64,000 bases of DNA from positions 12,534,001-12,598,000 of the forward strand of contig NC_062236.1 in assembly GCF_905475465.1 (NCBI RefSeq), given 5' to 3'. Below are positions 34,501 through 49,500 of this stretch, piece after piece. Within the stretch, counting starts at the first letter, position 1. Each line of letters starts with the position of its first letter. The notes beneath the pieces are model-generated. The model was not told the DNA's origin and made no database searches. It was given only the letters and a program-made list of their open reading frames with translations. The DNA is from Pieris napi. Its lineage: Eukaryota > Arthropoda > Insecta > Lepidoptera > Pieridae. The position numbers and the translations under genes are program-made.

Positions 34501-37500
34501 ATTTTAATACAGATACACAAAGGTTTGAGACAAGACATCTCTTGGTGTTGAAAAGTTATCAGTAACAACAACGTTATTTTAGATAGATTTATATTTGCGA
34601 GTAGATAGCAAACATTTTGTCATAACCACCCGATTTCAAACCAGTGTAATATTGCTTAGAGCGCATTAACCTGCATCATGAGCACACCCCACATACACAC
34701 CCTCATTCACACACCATCACACAATACAGCCTATATGTATTTAAGAATTTTTAAATGTTAGAATATTTGCGTATATATTATTGATTTATATATAATTTAT
34801 GATAGCTGTATGAGTACGAAATATATACGTTAAAATCGTACTAATTTAAGTGCTTTCGTAGATAATTCGCGAATAAATGGGTTTTAGAGACAGAACAGTC
34901 ACTGCAACTATCGAGTCAAGAAGTCAAGTCAAATCATTAATTACAATTAGGCCTATTAATTTAGAAAAATTAATCAGAAAACTCTCTTTTCATCGCAACG
35001 TTAACACAGTTTGACAAAAAAACCGCATAGTGTCTAGTCTTATATTACGTTGACGAAGTCACAGAAATAAAGATTAGTTTTTTTTTAAATATATATTTTA
35101 TAATATATAAATCAACCTTTCGTCGAATGTAATTATCTGAACTCAAATAAATCCATCAGATTATAATCTTGTTGAAGTGATTCGAAGTCGCTTTGAATAA
35201 AATTTATACGATCGCAAATGTCGTTATTTATGACTAAATTTTGACTTATTATTTTGTTTAGATTTTACAATTTAACAAAAGCAAGACAAGCGACAAGTTT
35301 TAAGAAGAAATTCTACTTTTGATTTAATAAAATTATCTTCACATATAAAGAAGAAATTCTACTTTTGTTTTAATAAAATTATCTTCACGTATAATTATCA
35401 AATCAATGTCATACAAAAAAAATTAAAAACTATTTTAAAAGAGTAAGCATGGAGTTTCTTGCCCATTCTATACCATATTCATACCTTTTGGAAGGGGCAA
35501 CTACAGCAATTGTTTTAATATTTTTAATTTGTAATTTTGACTTTCAAAGGTGCCTTTTTAATAGGCCTAATTGAAATAAATGATTTAACTTTAATAGTAT
35601 AATTCATCAAAAACTGAATGCGTCCTACTTTAATTGTGTGTTAACAAAATCGTGTTTATAAGTAACTGAGACGCTCCTAGACTAAAATGAATATTTATAT
35701 CGTTGCATAAGTTATAATTCTATCTCGTTATAGGCGCAACATCTAAGCTAATTAAATAGCTTAGATTCAGCAGGATGTAACTTATATGCCACATGGAACA
35801 TGATTTCTAGTAAGGAAGATGTAATCTCAAAAGTCAATAATACATACTATACACGTAAGAATTTCTTTATATTAAGAGAACATTCGTCGCACAAAATACT
35901 TTATATAGGACTAGCTAAGTTTATATATTACTAGCTGACCCGGCAAACGTTTGTTTTGCCATGTATAATATTGTATATTTCTAGGGAAAAAAAAAATATT
36001 TCAAAAAAATAACTATCTACAGTAATAAAAAATAGGGGTTGATCGTAGAGGGGTGAAAATTAGGAGTGAACATTTTTGTATGCTGCATCATAAAAAAATA
36101 AAACAAAAACAATTTTTTTGGGGTGGACACCCCTTATCACTTAGGGTGTTGAAAGATAGTAGCCGATTCTCAGACATACTGCATATGAATATAACATTTC
36201 AAACTACATAATTGTTTTTTGTTGTATATAACTTCTGTTAGCTGAATTACGAAATAATTTTTTTTACGCATTCCAGTTTCTTCAATATGCCTAACTGATA
36301 ATTGTACACATGAAAATGAATTCATTGGGCCACAGCCAAGAATCAAAGACCTCATAGTTGAGAGATGCACTCGTAACTCAACATGACGACAAATCATTCA
36401 AAAGGCAAACACAAAGCATAAAGTGTCACTTGGTCTATTTAAATAACTAAAGGATTTATTATTAGCATTTGAACTGAGGTCGAAATGCATAGACACAGGC
36501 CGTGATACGGCGTGGTCATTGCCCCTAATCAGGAATGCAGGTTGGCACAGGAAATTCTCATAATATTATTAACCTTGCAAGTTTTTTGACAGTCTGACCT
36601 ATCTGACGTCACGTGTCTCCAAACGCACACACACACATCAATATTTATTTTATTAAATAACGGGAGTTTCTATATCTATGGATAATAAAAATATCATATA
36701 TGACTTAATAAACTTTATACAAAATAGAAAATGTAAGGCAGTAATAAAAAAAATTGATTTTGGGCCTGGGCCTTAGATTTCTGTATCTTTTTCATGATAA
36801 TTTGTAAATCTGGTAGGCAAGTTGGTGATCAGCCTCCTGTGCCTGATACACGCCGTCGTCTTTTTTCCTTCATCGTTCGAGCTAATGTTAAACGCGCACA
36901 TAGACATAAAGTCCATTGGTGCACAGCCGGGGATCGAACCTACGACCTCGCACCCTGAAGCCAATAGGAGAACACTGCTCTTATAATCTCTCATATCTCT
37001 CTTATAATCTCACCAACATCATAAGACAGTAATGTCCTATACATATATTAATATACATAAGAATGTCTCAAACACTGCTGAAGCGATTAAGATGAAATTT
37101 CGACGACTAACTTGGGCATACACCTAAGAGGATATATTAATTAATTCCAGAACCAGTGCTAATAACTGATATTTTTGAAGTCTCAAACACAAAAAAGGGG
37201 TTATAAATATACAAAGAGCAATTTGGCACTAAACCAACAAGTTATTATAAATAACACTAATTAAATTAATACTATGCGCCGGAGTCGAAATTACATAACA
37301 GATTGTAAAACACGATTGTGGCAAAAAACGGGTCTCATGTTTGAGAGGGCTTTGTCCTGCATTATCATTGCACCGACTAGTTTTTGGGGATCACTTAAAT
37401 TTAAATCTAATCTCTTGAATTCATATCTGATGCTGACCAGGTAATACTAGTCTACCCAAGTCTATCTTGCGTGTTGTTCCCACGAGAATGTAAGTGCGTG

Positions 37501-40500
37501 CTCCTATTTCACCATGCCTCCTGCTGATAGAGGACAAGTCTTTGTTTTTAATTTATTTTATTATCAATTACTTAAGATGTCATGTGGAACATGGTGTAAT
37601 GGTTGCAGCTACTTACAAACGTTGTGTAAAAAAAAATGAGTGATGTGGTGAACTTTAATATAATAATAAAAAATCTTTATTAATAAATTAGTATTATCAT
37701 TTAAAGATCGTAAGTATTTATCGTAACCACGGTATTTTTTTCATATATCACTACTATGTTTTTGACATCACAATTGGCGGTGGGATGTATCACTAACTTC
37801 TGTAATTCGAGAGGTACCAGAAAAGTCTGATAAAAAAACTTTTTTTTTAAATATACGGGGACGCAAGATCCGCCCACACTATTATAGCCATTTTATTTCA
37901 ATTGCGAATTAGAAGTTTATTTACGGAACCACTTAAATACAGATTTGCCTTGAGACAGCATAATCCGAACAAAAAACTCATGCACGGCTCTAGTCTAAAA
38001 CTAGACGAATTTTATTGCTTTTTATAAATGCTAAATATTCCACGCTTTTATAGTAAAATATTCACATTCGATTTATCGTAATTTCAACTCGTAGATTCTA
38101 TGCGCTACCGTCCGTTATTATCTTAAAACGACTGGTTTGTTATAAAAACGAGGCAACTTTGTAGCACCAAAAAGTAGAGAAATGTACAGTACCCCGTATA
38201 ACACGGAGATTTCTCATGTTATATTTCTTGTCAAGGCTATAATTGGTTTTTAGTTTTTACGTGCCTTTTCAATTGTGTTATAAAATTAAACTAAACAACT
38301 TTATTTATTAATTAATTTTACTAGTTTTCAATTGAAAAAAAAAAAACAGTATACTGAATACTCCTACAACGCGATTTCCTATAACACGGTTCGGGTCTAC
38401 CGCGTTATACGGTAAATGCTGTGTAATAGTGAACGCATTTCTTTCAAGAAAGATATATATGTGTATAACAACGATTCGTTGCTATGAGGTTTTAGTTTCA
38501 ACAGGTCGGTAATTTCGAAACTGCTTGCAATGGCCCATTAGCTCAGTTGGTTAGAGCGTCGTGCTAATAACGCGAAGGTCGCGGGTTCGATCCCCTCATG
38601 GGCCAATAACTTTTTTATTTTTAAACATATATGTAGAGCATTTTTAATGCTCAAACAAGTTAGTAATGGAATAGAAAATAAGTTATATTGGTTTAATTTT
38701 TCTAAGCTCCAAGAACTACCTTCATTTTCTTAATTGAATTTTGACAATAGACTTACTTGGCTAGTACACGCACTCCAAAGATAGACGCAGCTACCCAAGC
38801 CGACGCTGAGAACATTCTGCCCTGACCAGTCAACCAGATTTAGGTAGAAGTCATCTTGAAGATCTGGAGCATCTAGTACCTAAAAAGAACAGATTTATAG
38901 TATATCGATAAACTAAGCCTATATAAACCAATATAAAAACTAAAAGCGTCTTATTACACTTGCCTTACAGTGATCCTATAACGCGGTCCGGGTCTACCGC
39001 GTTGTAGGAATATTCTCGTAACACCGTTTTTTAATAAAATTATTTAGTTTAATATTATAAAACAATTGAAACAAGTGCAAAGGTACACAGAGAAATCCCC
39101 GCGTTATATGGGGTCCTAAATCGCGTTATTACGGATTACTGTACTATTTAAAACAGGCTAATAGAAGAATTTTTAAACCCACATTCTAACTGAAGTGATT
39201 ACAATAGCTAGTCCCTGCACATCTCCTGTGCCTGATTATATTTCAAAGGCAAACGCTGACCTTGGCTGATAAATACTTACTTTGAAAGGTATCCGAGAGA
39301 TCTTTCTAGTCGCTTTCCGTGGGGACCGAAGCAACTTCTGTGATTTTGCAGACACCGGCGATAGGCTGTATGGAGATGGGTCGATATTCTCCTGAAATTA
39401 AAAGAAGAAAATAAATTCATGTATTCCCAATATATAAAAGCCTTAAGCTATAAATAAAAATATATCAGTGGCGCTACAACCTTTTTAGGTCTGGGCCTCA
39501 GATTTCTGTTTCATGATCATTTGTTAATCAAGGTGATCAGTCTTGTGCCTGACACACGCCGTCGACTTTTTGGCTCTAAGGCAAGTTTTCTCACTAAGCT
39601 TTCCTTCACCGTTTGAGCGAATGTTAAACGCGCATAGACAGAAAGTCCATTAGTTCACAGCCAGGGATTGAACCTACGACTTCAGACATGAGAGTCGCAC
39701 GCTGCAGGCACTATGCCAACAATGCTCTCAAAATAGTTTTTTGTAGCAATAAATTTACATAATAGTGCATAAATTCTACAAAAACGTGTTTATTTTAAAT
39801 TATAAGCAGTTTTAGCCCATTTACTAAATAAATTTATAAAAAAATAAAATCCCGTTACCCGGAGACATTTATGCGTCAAATTACAAACATTTTTGTTTCA
39901 ACGGGAATCAAACCCTAACGCATTGATTAAGTTCGTGACAGAATTTTTCTAAACCCAGACATATCATTAATCGAAAAAAATAAATATTTCATTAAAATTT
40001 TTACGATTAAGTTTTATTGCAACATGTTCTAGAATTGCTAATTAAACAAGAAAATTATTACTATCAGGATAAACGTATGCAAAAAGCGTGCCGTTTTATT
40101 GGCAAGTCAATCAACGGCAGACGAGCAAGAATAAAGAATAAATCAATTACGATAGTGAATTTAAAAGTTTTTTTTGTATAAAATTATTAATCATATGCCA
40201 TATAGGATAATATTTATAATTTATTAAAACCTCGACACTATTCACGTTACAGTACATATAGAAATAGTGTGTAAAAAAAATGGCTTGATTTGAGAACTGG
40301 CAGTAAATATAAAATTAGAAGCATTAATATGTATGTATGTTCTTTACTGACGAGTCATAAGTGTTCATTATCTACATGATTAAAGGATTTTTACTTTACT
40401 TTACTTTAGACTTTAGAATTATTTCTCAGAATCACTGTTATTGTGTCTGCTCCACGACTTGTGATTTATTTCAAATAAATAACTAAAAACTAAAATATAT

Positions 40501-43500
40501 TATTAAAAGAGTCCCTTTAGGCAAGGTTCCGAAGATATTAGCAGCGTTTCCCTTTTTTTTTATTGTTTTTTGTGTTATTAATTAAATAATTAGTATATTA
40601 TTTGAATATTCATAATTAAGATATTGTTAATATTACTCCAATTGTGTACTGATTTACATTAATTAGTAGTTGCGTCTTGGGACGCCCGACAGAAGTGATA
40701 ACTTAAACCAATCTAACGTAACGTTCCGAGCATCATCTTCTGCTTCATTCATCATCATCAGCACTGTCCAAAATACGGCTAACGCTGCGGTGTGAGAGTG
40801 AGAGAGGAGGAGCCTGCCTACCGTTATACGTGATAGAAAGTAACGTAACCGTAACGCGTTACGAAACGGTTTACCCACACAAAAGATTTTCTACGAAAAA
40901 CCTTTCCGTTCTGTCTCTTTTTATCACAGCATAAACACAACTAGCCGGAAAGTGACGAAATCTTTATATATATAATTCTTCTGTGAGTGTGTATGTCACT
41001 GAACTTCTCTCAAACGACTGGACCGATTTTGATGAAATTTTTGTGTGTGTTCAAGGGGATCTGGGAATGGTTTAGATTCACAAATCAGCCCGCCAGATGG
41101 CGCTGCAGTCGGTACTTTCATACTTTGCTTTACTAATCGCTTGAAATATCATGCAGGACAACGTCTGTCGGGTCCACTAGTATTATATATAGCAGTTTAA
41201 TGTAATTGTTATGAATGAAGACCGTCTTAACTCTTCTATAAATTCTTTTTGTTTATCTTAATATGTATATATATTTCTTGTGTGCGTGTGTATGTGACTG
41301 AACTCCTCCTAAACGACTGGACCAATTTTGATGAATTTTTTTGTGTGTCTTCAAGGGGATCTGGGAATGGTTTAGATTCACAAATCAGCCCGCCAGATGT
41401 TAAGGGAAGTCCACCCCTAAATTTTTATTTTTATTTTTTAGACAAAACTTTTAATTTCTATTTTTTTATGATACAGCATTAAAAAATACATACAACCCCT
41501 AATTTTCACCCCTCTATGATCAACCCCTATTTTTTTATTATAAATGATATACATGGCAAAACGACGTTTGCCGGATCAGCTAGTATGTATAGAAAAATTT
41601 ACGAATGAAATTCGGTTCCTATACACAACTGATGAATTGTATTTAGAGACTGGGGTATATAACAATACCTATACAACTCCAAATCAACCTTGCTGACACT
41701 GAAGGACAATCATTTCACAGAATCCCGTCCCATCACAATTAATAAAAATAACAAAAGCTTGATTATTAGTGTTAAATATATTTAATTCATAAAGTACAGA
41801 ATAAAAAGACAAATGACCCCCTCTGGTGATTACGAAAAGGCTAATAGTGCAAAAAGTTTTGACAAATTGATTTTGAAAAGCTCTCGGCTATTTGTATGGC
41901 TCACTGCCACTTACGCAACAAGGTCATAAAAGACGCCTCAAAACATATTTTCAAAATTCTAAATTTGAACTTTAATACTACAAATGTAATTTATAAAAAA
42001 ATATATAAATAAATCGGTGGCGCTACAACCTCTTTAGGTCTTGGCCTCAGATTTCTGAATCTGTTTCATAATCATTTTTTAAATCTAATAGGCAAGTAGG
42101 TGATCAGCCTCCAGTACCTGACACACGCCGTCGACTTTTTGGGTCTAAGGCATGTCGGTTTCCTCACGATGTTTTCCTTCGCCGTTCGAGCAAATGTTAA
42201 ATGCACACATAGAAAGAAAGTCCATTGTAACAAGTAACTTTTAGGTATGAAGAGTCACTAGGTGGTCACGAAACGTTTCATGGGGGGGGGGGTTCAATAA
42301 TCTCCAAAAATTGCGTGACGTAATACTTGAACGCTCCCCAAGCCGTGCTTATCATTGAAATACTTTATATAAAACCTCAAAACTAATTAAAACTTTAAGG
42401 TCACATTGTAATTGGGGCTTCAGAGGTACGAATGGGTAAAACGTGTATAATACCTGAAGCGTAACGCGTCCTTGACAGGTTCGCATACATTGTCTTTTTT
42501 ATCACGGACAAAAACTTGAGAGAAATAAATATATTCAAGGCGGTGATTTGGTATTTTAGTTAACCAAAAGGCAGATGAAGGCATTTCAATACAGACACGA
42601 GCTTCAGCATGACTACGATGAAAAAAAGAATAATAATCTCTGTATATATAACATTTTCGTGTCACAATGTTCGTTCCCATACTCCTCCGAAACGGCTAGA
42701 CCGATTCTTATGAATGTTTTTATGCATATTCAGTAAGTCTGAGAATCGGCTACTATCTATATTTCAAACGCCTAAATAATTTTTTTTATTTTTCAGACAA
42801 TTTTTTTTGTTTTTATTTTTTTATGATTTGTTAATTAAAATCTTATGACTTGAACTCTGAGGTTTACTTGGCCCACTTGTAGGACTACCAATGGACTTTC
42901 TGTCTATGTATTATATATTCTCTGTACGCATTTAACAATTGTTTGTACAGAGAATGAAAACATTGTGAGGAAACCGGCATGGCATAGACCCCAGGACAGA
43001 AGACTGATCACCGACTTTAAAAAAAAACAAATCTGAGCCCCTAACCATATCATTTAAATTTGGAACATCAGTACCTACAGCTACCATTGCAAGAACTACT
43101 ACATTGCAAGAACTACTACATTGCAAGGACTACTTCAACAATTGCATTGATAACAGTAATTAGTTCTCTTATTAAACTAACTATTAAATTTGTGAGATTA
43201 TATATAGGAAGAGAAAAAAAATCCACAAATATATACATATATGTCTATAAAAGTCGTATAAGTTCATTATAAATTAATAGAATAAATATGTATTTCAAAC
43301 ATCTAAAAAGTCACTTCTAGCATCATTCATTTATATATATGAACGAGACTTTTTTAGACGTACTTTTTTTAAGTCATACAATGCGTGTTGTAACATCGAT
43401 GCATGCCTGCACTTTTGTTTTACTACTTTTATTTTTGAAATGATTTCATAACAAGATGTACAATGTACATTACTAACCTACTCCAAAATTTTCACTAAGC

Positions 43501-46500
43501 GAATGTAATTCTTTGAGAAATAAAATATCTTTGAACCGATTAGCACAGTCTGTAAGTACGACCTAAGTCAAAGCACGCTTTATATTCCGCTTAGTGCAAA
43601 AACTGCACATTTCGTGTACCTACCTGCGGTTTAATGGCCATGAACCTGAATATTCTAATCTAGATACACATTCGTGGGATTGTGGGCTTATACCATTTCG
43701 GATTAATATGAGCCATAGAATTTACGAGCGTGGGTGATGTTGAAAGGCAATATAAGGTCATGATGCGGAATAATTACGAATTTATATATAGTAAAGTCAT
43801 ACGTTATTAAGTTTAATTTTATAACAACGGAATTGAAACCGGCGCAAAGGTACGCAAAACTAATTATGTACTCGACAAATAATATAATATAATAATAAAT
43901 TTCAAACTACAATATAACTATAATAATTTAGATTTTTTGAATAAATTACGATTACGACTAATCAAATACAGTGGAAATATTGGATTATTCTTTTACCTAA
44001 TCAATTGGTTTTGTTAGTAAAAAATACATTCAATACTTTATAATTTAGGTTTAGATCTGTACTTGTTCCCCTAACAATTTGAAATCAATTTTCCTTTAGT
44101 TTTTATAAATCAGTGTGCCGAGAGCGTTGGCAAGCTTTTAGTTATAAAAAGCGAAAAACGAAAAACGAACCACTATTATTAACCAAATATAACATCTCGT
44201 TATTATAGCATATTATTGTGATACTGTTGTATGTTTTGTACACCAATGGAACAGCCAGTACCAGTCATTTATTATTTTAGGCAAGTAGGTGAGAAACAAT
44301 TAATGCCAGCGTCCAAACTACAACATAAGACATTTTATTTTTATTTTTTATAGAACAGGGGGCAAACGGGCAGGAGGCTCAACTGATGTTAAGTGATACC
44401 GCCGCCCATCGACATTCTCAATGCCAGAGGGCTCGCGAGTGCGTTGCCGGCCTTTCGAGGATTGGTACATTCCCTGTATCTCTATCATCCTCTCTTCTAT
44501 CATCCTTTAGTTATAATATACGAGGACAACCTCCGACATAAGTCATCAAAAACTGCTCATAACAATACATTGTAATTAATTAAATTTGATAGGTATAAAC
44601 ATTATTTATCAGACTTAAAAAAACATTTAAATGTGTTAATAAACAGCGGTTACATTAATAAACCGTCTTATTCAAATTTAAGAGGATTCAGGATTCCAGG
44701 GCGACACCCACATCGAACATAACACGAAACAAACATGGTTCAAGCGCACACACAATAAATATCATTGATAAAAGAAATGTTTTTATTGTAGTACTGTGTT
44801 ATCCTACACCGTTATAACGGACCAAAGCATCCAATCTCTTTGTCATCAACGCACACATTTGATATTTCAATCCTTTGCAATCGAATGATGTTCGACGTAT
44901 TTATTACCAAACTCACAGTAAGATATATCACAGCTACTTAAAACGCTTCATGTAAATAAAATGGCAACCCTGTTAAAAGCATAGTAGACATATAATATGA
45001 AAACGAAATCATATGGAATTGAATGATAAGTTTAACTTGCTAGTTTAATTTTGTAAGCTAAGACACAGTATATCATTCAAATCCACATATATAAACATTG
45101 CTTTTTTTTGACGTTCAATATAAACGTACATTGTGTTACCTACATGAATAAATGATTTTTGACTTTGACTTGACTTTGCTACGGATAGAAGAATAGAACA
45201 GAACGAGAACGAAGAAAGGAAAACTTTCTTCCTCCACTTGTAAACTTTCCCAGTTACACGTCCAACATTTGTATTGAATTGATAAGCTTGATAGATATTG
45301 ATAAGCTTTCAAGCGATTCCCATAATATAAATATTTTAATTTGGGCTTTCTACTCTAAACATTCTCCCCTCCCCCTCACATTTCCCCTCCGAAACTCCCT
45401 ATAGACAAGTCCTTTCATGACACCAAGGTGAAATGAAAAAATCTCTACTGTCCATTTCTCTTACTACGTATACGCGATAACTAGAAAGTGAATTTCATCT
45501 ATGAACGAGAGCGAGTCGAGATTGAAAGTGCATCAAAGTGTTTAATTTATGAACGCTCCGCCCAAAGTCATCGACTTACTGAACAGGTCGAATGCATATA
45601 TGTTACGTAAGAAATTAGCCTGAAGAAACTGCAACTGGTTTGGATACGCGATATTTGCAACGATAACACGTGTCAGTTATGATTTTTTGCACGAAAATAT
45701 GTTGTTCAGTCCAACTGATCTTATCTATGTAATACGTGAAAAGATCTGCGATGATTTGGCGTTGTGTATGAAATTTGTTCGACGTCTGATATACAAATTT
45801 AAAAAGTAATTGTTGCGCTTAAACGGATAAAAACATTTCTGATATAATCTTGTGCTACAACACTGTATGTACCTGTACCTGTCTTGGGGATTCTGGAATT
45901 TCTATAATACGCAACAAGGGTAAAATTTTTACGCATACGTTACGAAGATGTGCAGCGTTTATGTCGAAGAAAAGGGAGAGAGCGATCGATTGAGAGTGAG
46001 TGAGAAGGGCGAATTACCTTAGAGAAATTGTATTTTTAAAATTTTGTAAAGAGAATTTATGAAATATTAGTATTTTATATTTTATGCAAAAAAATTGAAA
46101 TCTCAAATGCCGAATTGTAAATTAAGTGCCACTTGTTTTTATTTTATTTTTTTTTTAATCATTTTCCGACACTTTTTATATTTTAATGACAAATAAATAC
46201 ATTAAATTCCTAACATATCTTCCATTTCCTCTCCCTCTAAATCTCGTAAATTTAAGATTTGTATAAATATGAACAAGACTTAAAAATTAGTTTGCCAAAG
46301 AAATTTCGCTTCTGACATGTGTACTTTGTACGCACGTCAGATGACCGTCACGTGATTTTAGTATAGGGCGTGCAATAGAGCCCAAAAAGGGCAATAATCG
46401 CCGCCTCCACCCATTTTTAGTGGGTAAACAAACAACTAGAGGTCGTATCTCTCAGGGAAGACCCCCACCGGAAATCGATTCCACAGTCACCAGTTCACAA

Positions 46501-49500
46501 AAGAAAGAGTCTTGTCATACATCGGGTAATAAATAGTTGAAGCACAGTTGCGTTAAAACCCAAGATTTCAGGAATAGGAAACGTTTTATTTCCCTGCTCT
46601 GAAACCCCCATTACCCTAAATTCCAACTAACCAAATTCAGTAAATGATTACGGGTTAGCAAACAGTTACTTTGTTAGCAAAATTATAAACAATTTAGTCT
46701 CCTAATGCCGATTTGATTACACTTTTTGCACACAATAATTTCGGTAACAATTTAAACAATCACAAAGAAAATTGCTGCCGTTACTCATCTAGTATTCGTA
46801 TATTAAAACACATTTAAGTTTAGGAATTGCCAAAAAAACTGCAGTCAAATGACGAAGACTTTTATTACCGTGGGAACATAACTAGCAAATATAACCCAAA
46901 CTCAAAATGAGGATTTGTTAATACTGATTTAGTTATAAAGTTTGAGGTATCCTTTAAACAAAACATACTTTTTACAATTCATATATTTGCTGTAGAATGA
47001 TAACCTCGTATGTCTAGAGAATCAAACATTACAGGAAACGATTGTTTTTTTTATTTTCGTCAATGTCCGTTAAAATATTATTATGTGCTTTTGTCCATTA
47101 TTACGTGACTTATGTAACTTATTTATTAATAACATAAATAAGTTCTTACTTCATGATTGTACCAGTTAAATGACAAGAGTCTAAGAATAACAATATTTGG
47201 TTTTTTGACATACGAGGTTATCATTCTACAGTGACGACATGGTCTACTTAGCTTTTGTTAATATGTACATTTTATTGTCAGTCTGAATAGTGATTAAGGT
47301 TGCTCACGGCAACGCTTACAAAACCCACGATCAAATTGTAATTATTCCACAAAATGGCGGCGTAACAAATTTTAAGTGCGATCTGTGGTTGCGGTGACGA
47401 TATACCAATTGGCCATTTCCTCTAGATACAAAAGCTCCATTCGTTGTAAATAGACAAAAACTCCCACACAATAGATCGCACAATGCTTCTATTATTATAG
47501 ATTCAGTAACATTGATGCAATATCCTGTAATACTATTAATAATAGTATCACTTGTGACGTGTATCTCATTCGTATATACATTATACATATTAAGTTTCTC
47601 ATGTAAATAAATACATTCTTTTGGTAATGAGAAAATAAGTTCTTTAAACATTAAACATTACTTGTAATATTTTGTATATATATCGCTAAATCAAACTGAT
47701 TTAAAGCTAGTATTTAGTCCAGATCATGTGTAGATCGCCGGTATGTCTAAAGAATCTCCGACGAAGTATCGGATACAGAAGACTTAAAAAAATAATGAGA
47801 AGTGTGTCTGCACCATACCCCGGATTACTAAAGATCATAAAACACTTAGTTAGACGATGTCAACAATGTATTTATATACATTAATTTGCATGTACTTAAT
47901 CAATAGGAAACATGTAGTAGGGATTGAAATTCACTCTTTTAAATCTAATATTGGATCGGACATATTGCATCTTCAGAAATCGATAATATTTTACATAAAT
48001 AGAATAGTTGCGTCTCCGATGCCAATCTTGTAACCGTTTAATAGTTCTTGCTGTCGATAAATCCGCCGACAGACAGAATAAATTAAAATGAATTTCCATT
48101 TCGCATTCTAAACTATCCCGAGTACGTTAAACTTGCTAGCGTTCTAAAAAACTTTATTCTCAAATAAAAACTGTCACGACTGCAATGTACGAATTATGCT
48201 AATCACACGACGGCAGAAAAGGTAAAAGAAAATTTTAATATCACCAAAACCACAATGGTGTAAGATGAATGACCAATCAGAGTCAAAGTTTATTAACCTC
48301 AGACAGCAGACGCATAAAAAGCAAGAAATCCACAAAGTAGTGACTAGATTTGAGATAAGAGATTGATTGGTACTATAAATGAATACTATGACCTAACAGT
48401 TCTGTAAACAGGTCACGTTAGATGCGCTATAAAAACTGCTACTGCATAATCTCAGACCCCTTATCAAGTGAGAGGAATACAAATTTCAAAACAAGGAACT
48501 AATTTAAATTTCCAACTTTAGAAAAACCTTGAGAAGATAGCATTTATCACACGACCGAAACCGAGACATACGCAGAATATTCTATCATTAAATCACATTT
48601 CTTGTATTTTAAAACTATCAGTAAAACACACATAGATTACATTCAAATGTCACACACAATCGAAACAAATGAAGCTTTTTATCTGCTCTAAATCGGAAAC
48701 CACCCTCATCTCAGTGAATCAATTTAAGAGTTTAATTTAATTAAAGTCAATGCAATCTGAAATCAATTGCAACAATTCCGAAGTCGTTCACTGCTGTGCA
48801 TTAAATGCAAACTGCGAATAATAGCTGGCATTGATAGCATAATTTCAAAGGGCTTAATCAGAAGGAGATCCAATATGGGACAATTCAATAGTCCTGTCGA
48901 GTCTGAGTTTACTAATTGACTTAACTGTGCAAATACACGTAAACCCTATCGGGCCTCGATCGCGGAATGCTGAGCAAATAATATGTGTACTCAGCAAAGT
49001 ATTAAGGCCAAGTAGATAGGTGCCTCTTGCGAAGTTTTACGAATTGGTAGATGTTGTTTGAGAAAACACTAACTGGACACGATTGAGCACTTCCCATGCC
49101 TTGTCAGCTGATGACACAGAAGTCTTTTTGCCGACAAACTTTGTTATTCTAAGCAAATTGGATTTTGAATTAACTAGCGACCTGACTGGTCTTATTTAGC
49201 TCTGATCTTAGACGGTGTTTGAAGATAATACGAGTTTTATCTTCAAACACCGTCTACGTCAACATTAATCAAAAGTCAAAGTAGCAATTTTACGTTTACA
49301 TATCTATGTAATAGATTTGTTTAAACACGCATTTAAGAAAGAAAGAAAATACTTTCCTGTGTTGTGGGCAGCTAGTCTCTTCCTTTTGACATTTTAACTT
49401 TACTTTTTGATTTCTACGTAACACAAATTTATAATTAAACTATTGTTGCACAATAAGAATATTTTCTGTATCCGCATAGGACAGGTTGACAAGATGTTAT

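Larger units (their letters stand above)
43990..49200. other. Largest fzr intron, central part: mostly unexplained
   Basis: Besides the LINE end at 44340, a repeat tail at 45110-45180, a tctcactctc-type repeat at 45930-46020 and the MITE at 46990-47231, nothing is recognised. A 106-codon frame at 47331-47651 (-) overlaps no exon signals and looks random. Confidence 0.35.

Noticed and set aside
35302..35393. Terminal repeats of an LTR element
   Set aside because: The two 46-base copies are adjacent with nothing between them; a simple tandem duplication explains them.
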